Positions 44,042 through 49,754 of a DNA stretch of 49,754 bases are shown piece by piece. The stretch comes from Chara braunii (taxonomy: Eukaryota; Streptophyta; Charophyceae; Charales; Characeae). The notes under the pieces were generated by a model. It had not been told where the DNA came from, ran no database searches, and worked only from the letters and a program-made list of their open reading frames with translations. The stretch lies in the NCBI GenBank assembly GCA_003427395.1, contig BFEA01000168.1, forward strand, positions 2,037,860-2,087,613. Reading direction: 5' to 3'. The position numbers and the translations under genes were made by a program. Position 1 is the stretch's first letter, and each line of letters opens with the position of its first letter.

Positions 44042-44880
44042 GGGGGGGGCGGGTGGAACGGGGACGCTGGAGGTGCAAAGTGTTTCAATTATGTAGATTT
44101 CAGAAGGCTAGGGGGTTTGCCAATGCGGATGTCGTGAGAATGGGAGATGCTTTGTGTATCATGTTTGAGGGTGTCCATTGGTGTTGCGTGACTGGGGTAG
44201 ATAATAGGTACCTAGGTTCTGTCATGTCAATTTCTATAAGATGGTGCACAGTGTTAAACGCAGCCTTTTTGTGTATAAGCTCTTGTGTATCCCGACAAGC
44301 GGCCATCTGTATCTGAGCCATGGTCCTCAGATAGCGCAGCAGATATGTTTGCAATGTTTATCTCACAGATCTTGGCAGGGAGAAGGGAAGTGCAAGAAAG
44401 TCTCGTGAGTTGCTCTTGCTGGTGCTGTAGTGGTAAAATGTTGACACCTGTGCTGTTGTTCAGTGGTCGATCGGAGGTGCATTGATTGGGTCATGGTCCG
44501 TTCAGAGAGTTCGTGGAAGTTGGAAGTTATTAGGCTGGATAAGTTATTTTTCGTAACATACAAAGGAAACGCTTAGTTGTTCTTTTCTTGCCCGTTTGCC
44601 CTTCTCTTTTTTTTTGTTTTTTGTTATGTGAATGATCCGTTGCCCTTTTGATCACTTGTTGTCCAGATCACACTAGCAAAAAAGATTGAATCAAGCATCT
44701 GAATCTGGATGGGTTTTAATCTGCAATGCAGAAAAACAGATCGGTTGTGATATTCTGCACCTTGCCACAAACACATCAAGATCCAGTCATCTATTCCTTT
44801 TTTCTCTATCTGTATCTCTTCTCTATCTCTATCTCTGTACTATCTCTTCTCTTCCTCTATCTATCTATACTATTAAAAAC
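43830..44880. other. 3' flank of the E2 gene with (GA)n tract
   Basis: Probable 3' UTR and intergenic DNA. A (GA)n run lies at 43991-44039 followed by a G run. No gene is recognised in the rest. Confidence 0.6.
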
Positions 44881-45119
44881 TGCAAAGGGCCCGACGTGAT
44901 GCTTCCCAATGGGCCCAGGGAAAATCGGTGCTGCCTGGCAGTCCTGCAAAGCGGCCCGAGTGAGGTGTCCGGATGGGGCCAGGGGCAAAAATCGTTGGCA
45001 GAAGGCGCAACGCAAGCCCCGGTCGGCAGTCATGCAAAGCGGCCCAAGTGAGCTGTCCGCATGGGGCCAGGAGCAAAGCGCTACGCTTTGTTTGCGCACG
45101 GTTCATCGCACGGTTTCAT

Positions 45120-45120
<1 letters not shown>

Positions 45121-45181
<61 letters not shown>

Positions 45182-45280
45182 GAGAGAGCAATGCACCGGC
45201 CAACAGGTAAATCTCCAGCCCCGCGACTGACCTCACGCTACTTCCATCGACAGGATGAACAAAATGGAATGAATCGTACA

Positions 45281-45371
<91 letters not shown>

Positions 45372-45372
45372 N

Positions 45373-45459
<87 letters not shown>

Positions 45460-45520
45460 TACTTCCGTTGATAGAATGAGGAAAATCGGAATGAATCGGG
45501 GACACACACAAACACACACG
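45121..45520. repeat. Modular GA/TG microsatellite repeat block 1
   Basis: (AG)n at 45121-45188, then a unique link (CCGGCCAACAGGTAAATCTCC), then TACTTCCATCGACAGGATGAACAAAAT, then (TG)n(AG)n to 45455 with N at 45372. A second link copy TACTTCCGTTGATAGAATGAGGAAAAT follows at 45459. The same links recur at 47200-47345. Confidence 0.85.
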
Positions 45521-45523
45521 CAC

Positions 45524-46183
45524 AGAGTTGGGCATACAATTACTGCAAACGCTGTCGGATCTCCTTTCTTGCCCGACGAACAGCAAACTCGACAGCCTGA
45601 GCAGGAAAATAGAGAACCACATGAGCTGCTTATAGAGCTCTGTGTTGAAGGGCTAACACCACCAGGACGAACTGGTGTGGAACAAATTCTGCAGCAGCTA
45701 GGCACCCTTGTTTTGGATGACCCCCTCTTGCCACAGTCGTCGCCGTCAGTCCATAGAGAAGGAATCAATGCAGCGGAAACCCAAAACACTTGCTCAATGC
45801 CGTTCTGTGATGATCCACCTGAGATTTGGCCGGCATGTGGGCTGCATGCCTTGTGTCATGAGGATTATGCTTTCATAGGTTTGATGACAGTCAATATTGC
45901 ACTCACGTCTGGCACCCTGACATGTCATGTCCAATTTGTAGACGGGCTCGAACAGCAATGCCTCTAAAATTGTGGCCGGCGTGCCTCTGTGTTCCTTGCC
46001 TGTGGGAGCCGTGTTGCCTGCGATATGTCTGCGTCGTGCCATTCGGTGCAGCAACTGCAACTGCGAGAATTGGATGCGATGCTTCCACAGTCTGCACCCG
46101 AATCGGTGCTGCAGGAGTGGTCACCTACCATAGGCAACAGCCACCATAAACAACAGCTACTCATCCTGCAACCCGAACACTGA
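45524..46183 (+). pseudogene. RING-finger-like coding segment, frameshifted
   Basis: The frame through 45524-45965 reads a Gln/Glu/Pro-rich region, then a RING-like cluster: Cys 45791, Cys 45806, Cys 45836, His 45845, Cys 45854, His 45857. The closing C-P-I-C-R-R block (45928-45945) is in a different phase, and the sequence after it (Q-L-Q-L-R-E-L-D-A-M-L near 46048) returns to the first phase. Cys spacing at the start (C-x4-C) and a G-L-H instead of G-H are off consensus. RING proteins act as ubiquitin ligases, but this copy looks degraded. Only moderately sure of the family. Confidence 0.4.
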
Positions 46184-46251
46184 TTGACGTCTCGTGTCAT
46201 TCTACAGTCGTCTGCTCCAACGGTCTGTATAGAGAATCTATTGAAAACACA

Positions 46252-46255
<4 letters not shown>

Positions 46256-46316
<61 letters not shown>
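46256..46316. repeat. (CT)n microsatellite
   Basis: Uninterrupted CT dinucleotides. Confidence 0.95.
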
Positions 46317-46319
<3 letters not shown>

Positions 46320-46475
46320 TCAGTTTTTCCTCCTCCCTGTGTCTACTCCCTCTCCTTGTGTAGTACTAGTAAACGCATATGAATGAGCACCATTGAGAGA
46401 ATAGACAAAATATAAAATTACCCTTTTATTTATAATGTGCAAGTGGGCCGTAAAGGCACATGGGGATGTCCAGTT

Positions 46476-46560
46476 GATGTAGCTCAATGTTTAGAGCACT
46501 GGTTGGAAATGCGAATTGTGGTCAGAGGCTGCGGCTTTAAAACTCGAATGCAGCCTTGTG
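46476..46560 (+). other. tRNA-like module (weak)
   Basis: TAGCTCAATGTTTAGAGCA at 46480-46498 closely resembles a tRNA A box and D arm. A B-box-like ACTCGAATGC lies near 46542 at a longer spacing, and no full cloverleaf forms. Probably a tRNA-derived fragment. Confidence 0.35.
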
Positions 46561-46779
46561 CATGGACACCGGCAGCGCGGTAGAATGACGCACGGCTGGA
46601 CACACTCCTCCTTGGGCTGACACAGGGTAAGCTTATGCAGACACTGCCTGCTCACCACCCAAGGATTGTCCATGGTGTTGTATGTCGGGTCTTGATACTG
46701 CGTGGGTTGCTGGTGGGCTGTTGCTCGTGGTTGTTCTGTTGATCTCCCCAGTCTGGCATATCACACACAGGGGCTGTTT

Positions 46780-46848
46780 GCGATTGTTGCTCAAATGGTC
46801 GAGTCTTCAGGTCACATGTCATATATCACGGGTTCGAGTCTGGCTCGG
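46780..46848 (+). other. tRNA-like (SINE-type) module
   Basis: A-box-like TTGCTCAAATGGTCGAGTC at 46787-46805 and B-box GGTTCGAGTCT at 46831-46841, with the 44-base spacing normal for a class I tRNA. The acceptor and anticodon arms are poor. Likely the head of a SINE or a tRNA pseudogene. Confidence 0.5.
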
Positions 46849-47127
46849 GACTTTGGGGGGGGGTTCTTGTTCAGCCGGGCCTGTCATCTCTTGAAACGAA
46901 TGCATAGTTCCCTGCACATAGTACTGCACATATCCGGCCTTCGGGCAGACACAAAAAGCATAGCCCTATGGGCTCGTACAAACATACATAGCCTCCGGGC
47001 ACACACATACACACAACTACGATATTGGGCTGGGGGGGAGTTTATGATGGTGTCTACTCACACATGGCTTAGCTCTAGGGTAGGGATATAAGTCGCTCTG
47101 GCTAGTCTGAGTTCCGCCTAGCCTTGG

Positions 47128-47129
<2 letters not shown>

Positions 47130-47203
<74 letters not shown>

Positions 47204-47337
47204 CATTGATAGGTTGAGCAACGCAACGGCCAACAGGTAAGTCTCCAACCCTGCGGCTGGCCTCACGCTGCTTCCAGCGATAGAATGAGCAAAATCGAAC
47301 GAATGTTCTGCTAGAACATCGAAATATATACTACTAC

Positions 47338-47429
<92 letters not shown>

Positions 47430-47430
47430 N

Positions 47431-47482
<52 letters not shown>
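47130..47482. repeat. Modular GA/TG microsatellite repeat block 2
   Basis: (AG)n at 47130-47199, then TTTTCATTGATAGGTTGAGC, the CGGCCAACAGGTAAGTCTCC link, GCTTCCAGCGATAGAATGAGCAAAAT, then (GT)n and (GA)n with N at 47430. Same module order as block 1. Confidence 0.85.
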
Positions 47483-47485
<3 letters not shown>

Positions 47486-47489
47486 CTTT

Positions 47490-47925
47490 TTTGATGGGGG
47501 TTTCCAAATACTCCCATAAGTTGAGATATATGTCAAAATGTTCCTAAAAGATACGGGCACAGTGGAATGGCCTTTTGGGCTGACATGTTTGTGTAATGCC
47601 CCTGTCAGGCGGATGTGTCTGGTAGGGGCAAGTCCAACTGATGGCAGGGGTGTTTCGTAAAATGTTTTTGTCATCGTCCTTCATCCACTTGTCTTTTCTT
47701 AAATCCGATCCTCTTTGCTAGTGGAGTCTTGCCCTAAGTCGCAAAGCCTTGCCTGGCTCCCCTGTGATGAATGTCTTGGGCAGCTGTGCATGTTTCGCAA
47801 CAGAAAAGAAAAAGGCAGCATTGATCAATCCGCCCCCGAAAAACACTTTTTGCAAGCCGTTTTCCCCCTCCCTCCCTCCCTCCCTCCGCCCCCCCCACCC
47901 CCATCCCACCCTTGCCACCCCGTGT
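47490..47925. other. Intergenic stretch, nothing recognised
   Basis: No gene or RNA recognised. A C/T-rich patch (CCCTCCCTCC) lies at 47866-47905. Confidence 0.5.
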
Positions 47926-47929
47926 CGTT

Positions 47930-48490
47930 TCAGCCTGAAAGCCTGCCGTTTCAGGCTAAATCAGGGCCCTGTGTCATTTCAGTCTGAAAGCCTGAAAACA
48001 AGGGCCTACAGGCCCTGTGTCGTTTCAGGCTAAATCAGGGCCTTTCCGGCCCTGTGGTTTTCAGACTGAGGGCCATTTTCAGGCCCTCATCAGTCCGACC
48101 CGCCCTGAAACTCAGGCAACAAACCAGGGTTTTAGCACAGGCCATTTCGGGCCTGTTTCAAGACAACCCCTGGTTGAGCTTCAACGCCAGGGTCTGGCAC
48201 GTTTTGGCATTGGTAAGAGCAGCCTCCTGGACGGGCCAGCACTATATAGGACTGGCCCGCCCTGCAGGCTGGCAGGTAGTTCCTAGGTACTTCCCAGGCA
48301 CTTCACTTGCAGTTCAGGAGGCAGAAGGTAGTCTTCAGGATTAGGCAGCAGCACTCTGGAGGAGCGCTGCAGGGGAGTAGTTGTAGCGCTAGCAGTAGTC
48401 TTCAGCGCTGGGCGCTAGTAGCGTTAGCAGTAGTCTTCAGCGCTGGGCGCTAGTTGCGTTAGCAGTAGTCTTCAGCGCTGGGCGCCATAG
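47930..48490 (+). repeat. LTR-like repetitive region
   Basis: Rich in short related motifs (CAGGCT-AAATCAGGGCC, GCCTGAAA, GGCCCTGTG) and holding a TATA-like box CACTATATAGGAC at about 48239-48252, followed by short tandem repeats. This is how a plant retrotransposon LTR or its U3-R part can look, but no partner LTR or primer site is visible in the window. Confidence 0.35.
48383..48487. repeat. 35-bp tandem repeat, three units
   Basis: Units GTAGCG-TAGCAGTAGTC plus TTCAGCGCTGGGCGCTA start at 48383, 48418 and 48453, nearly identical. Each contains an AGCGCT palindrome. Confidence 0.95.
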
Positions 48491-49440
48491 GAGCTAGAGT
48501 TGTACTAGAGAGAGAGAGAGATTGGGCGGAGGCCAGGGATACTTACCTGCAGCGCCATAGCTCCAGCTTCGCCTTCGAGGTACCTGGAGCACAGCACCAT
48601 CTTCACAGGTTAGTACCTGGCATATGAGAGAGAGAGAGTTCTTCTTCTTCCTCTTCTCAGTCCACCATCTCCCTCTCACACTCTCGCTACCTGACTTCAC
48701 TGCGTCAGCAGACTACGAGAGACAGAGAGAGCTTGGTGACATTTGGATCCAGACTCGACATTTGGGCTTCAAACATTTTGATGAGGGATTATTTGGGACT
48801 TGTAACAAGGACTTGGTCTTGACGACACTCACATCTCTCCCCCTCTTCTTCGTATGTTCCCCCCCTCTTCGTCTGTGCATGATCTGGGCCTGGCGCCTTC
48901 TTCCTGTGTATAGCGCCAGGTCCCTTCACACCTTGTGATGAGGATGATGCATGTTTGGTGTGTGTTGCAACATTGATTGGGCTAGTCATTGGTATTGTAG
49001 CATTCTGCTGCGCTGTCTTAAACTACAAGATTGAGGTCAGTCCCGGTCAGGTCAGGACTTGTATCTAAGTCTTCCCTGCGCATTTTGTATGTATCAGAAT
49101 GTACACTGCTTGTTGAGATTTCACTTGCACAGCATTGTGCATTCAGTCCTTTTTATCACACTGCGGATCCTCGGTTATCGTGTACATTGCCCAACTGGGC
49201 ATGTAATTTTGGTGATCCTGGACGACCGTGGTGGGATGGAGGAAGATGTGGGGCGGTTCAAGGCAGGGAGCTTGTGTTTTTTGTACAAAAAAAAGAAAGA
49301 AAAGAAGGAAAAAAAAGATCTGCATGACGTACATATCAGAATGTAGAACCTGATCAGGGGCTTCGCCTGCTGATTATAGATATAAAACCTTGGAGGCTTT
49401 TTGGAGGAGGAAATCAATGTTGTTCGAAGATGTTGATCCG
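48490..49440. other. Intergenic stretch with short GA patches
   Basis: Two short GAGAGA patches (48510-48521 and 48626-48639). No gene recognised. Confidence 0.5.
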
Positions 49441-49449
49441 ACTGTTTGG

Positions 49450-49625
49450 CTTTTTTTTTTTTTTTTGGTTGAAAAAACAGCCCGATTGGATGCTAGAGGT
49501 GTTGATAGGAGCAGACACCGCTAGCACGCCCGGTGAGGCTCCATCGATTAGTGGGGAGCAACACCTGCTGGAAATCGGGTCCAGCGTCCCTATACACAGA
49601 AGTTTGTCATAAAGCGTGCCACGTG
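49450..49625. repeat. SINE-like repeat, copy 2
   Basis: Partner of the repeat at 39640-39850: T run at 49450-49466, TTGATAGGAGCAG at 49502, AGTGGGGAGCAACACCTGCTGGAAATCGGGTCCAGCGTCC ending near 49591. Diverged from copy 1 but clearly related. Confidence 0.55.
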
Positions 49626-49754
49626 TCAAAGCCTAAGGATCCTAATCAGCTGGTAAGGGGACACGTAAGCACGCAGATCTCATCATGATGAGCAGCATCA
49701 ATCACCCTCTGCCCATCTCAATGTAAGAAAATCATTATCCCTATTCAGCCGCCC

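Noticed and set aside
46476-46560. Functional tRNA gene
   Set aside because: The A box is good, but T-arm spacing and acceptor pairing fail, so only a tRNA-like fragment is listed.
48060-48110. CTGATGAGGGCCTGAAAA on the minus strand
   Set aside because: The bases between CTGATGA and GAAA cannot form a looped stem II, and no flanking stems pair.

Overview
Eukaryotic, repeat-dense nuclear DNA. The one gene I recognise with certainty is a plant-type ubiquitin-conjugating enzyme of the UBE2S/UBC22 family, split by long introns. Long dinucleotide tracts, a chromodomain Ty3/gypsy element, U6 pseudogenes and large introns suit a streptophyte with a big genome. A charophyte alga such as Chara is my best guess, but this is inference, not something the sequence proves. 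The assembly has one 407-base N gap (13595-14001) and four single Ns (6034, 31972, 45372, 47430), three of them inside dinucleotide tracts.

Layout. 1-5250: AT-rich non-coding DNA with CT/CA microsatellites and a 64-bp-stem hairpin at 600-736. 5300-5400: a degraded hammerhead-bearing repeat (minus strand). 6100-8190: copy A of a ~2 kb interspersed repeat with a tRNA-like module; copy B is at 25465-27455. 8580-9975: broken coding-like sequence of unknown nature. 10943-21531: a Ty3/gypsy chromovirus-type retrotransposon with both LTRs and an initiator-Met-type primer site. Its leader is very pyrimidine-rich and tandemly repeated, and its gag-pol is broken by stops and frameshifts. It also has lost catalytic residues: protease Asp to Glu, integrase Asp to Asn, and a zinc-knuckle Cys to Trp. 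22080-25235: a decayed reverse transcriptase of a different type (YMDD box at 24798) interrupted by a ~430 bp foldback element.

28000-30450: GC-richer DNA that may be the promoter and 5' UTR of the E2 gene. 31070-31460: a 201-bp tandem duplication. 31680-32530: a cluster of hammerhead-bearing repeats, one with a complete type III hammerhead fold at 32289-32348. 33362-43829: four coding exons of the UBE2S/UBC22 gene (plus strand). The 6.4 kb last intron holds two U6 snRNA pseudogenes, a 170-bp tandem duplication and a SINE-like repeat. 44000-49754: modular GA/TG microsatellite repeats, a broken RING-finger-like coding segment, tRNA-like modules, and an LTR-like region with a 35-bp tandem repeat.

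How it fits together: the cellular gene is one E2 enzyme expected to extend ubiquitin chains with the anaphase-promoting complex, as known for its family. Nearly everything else is mobile-element debris and repeat-driven growth. The most notable item is the hammerhead repeat family just upstream of the E2 gene.
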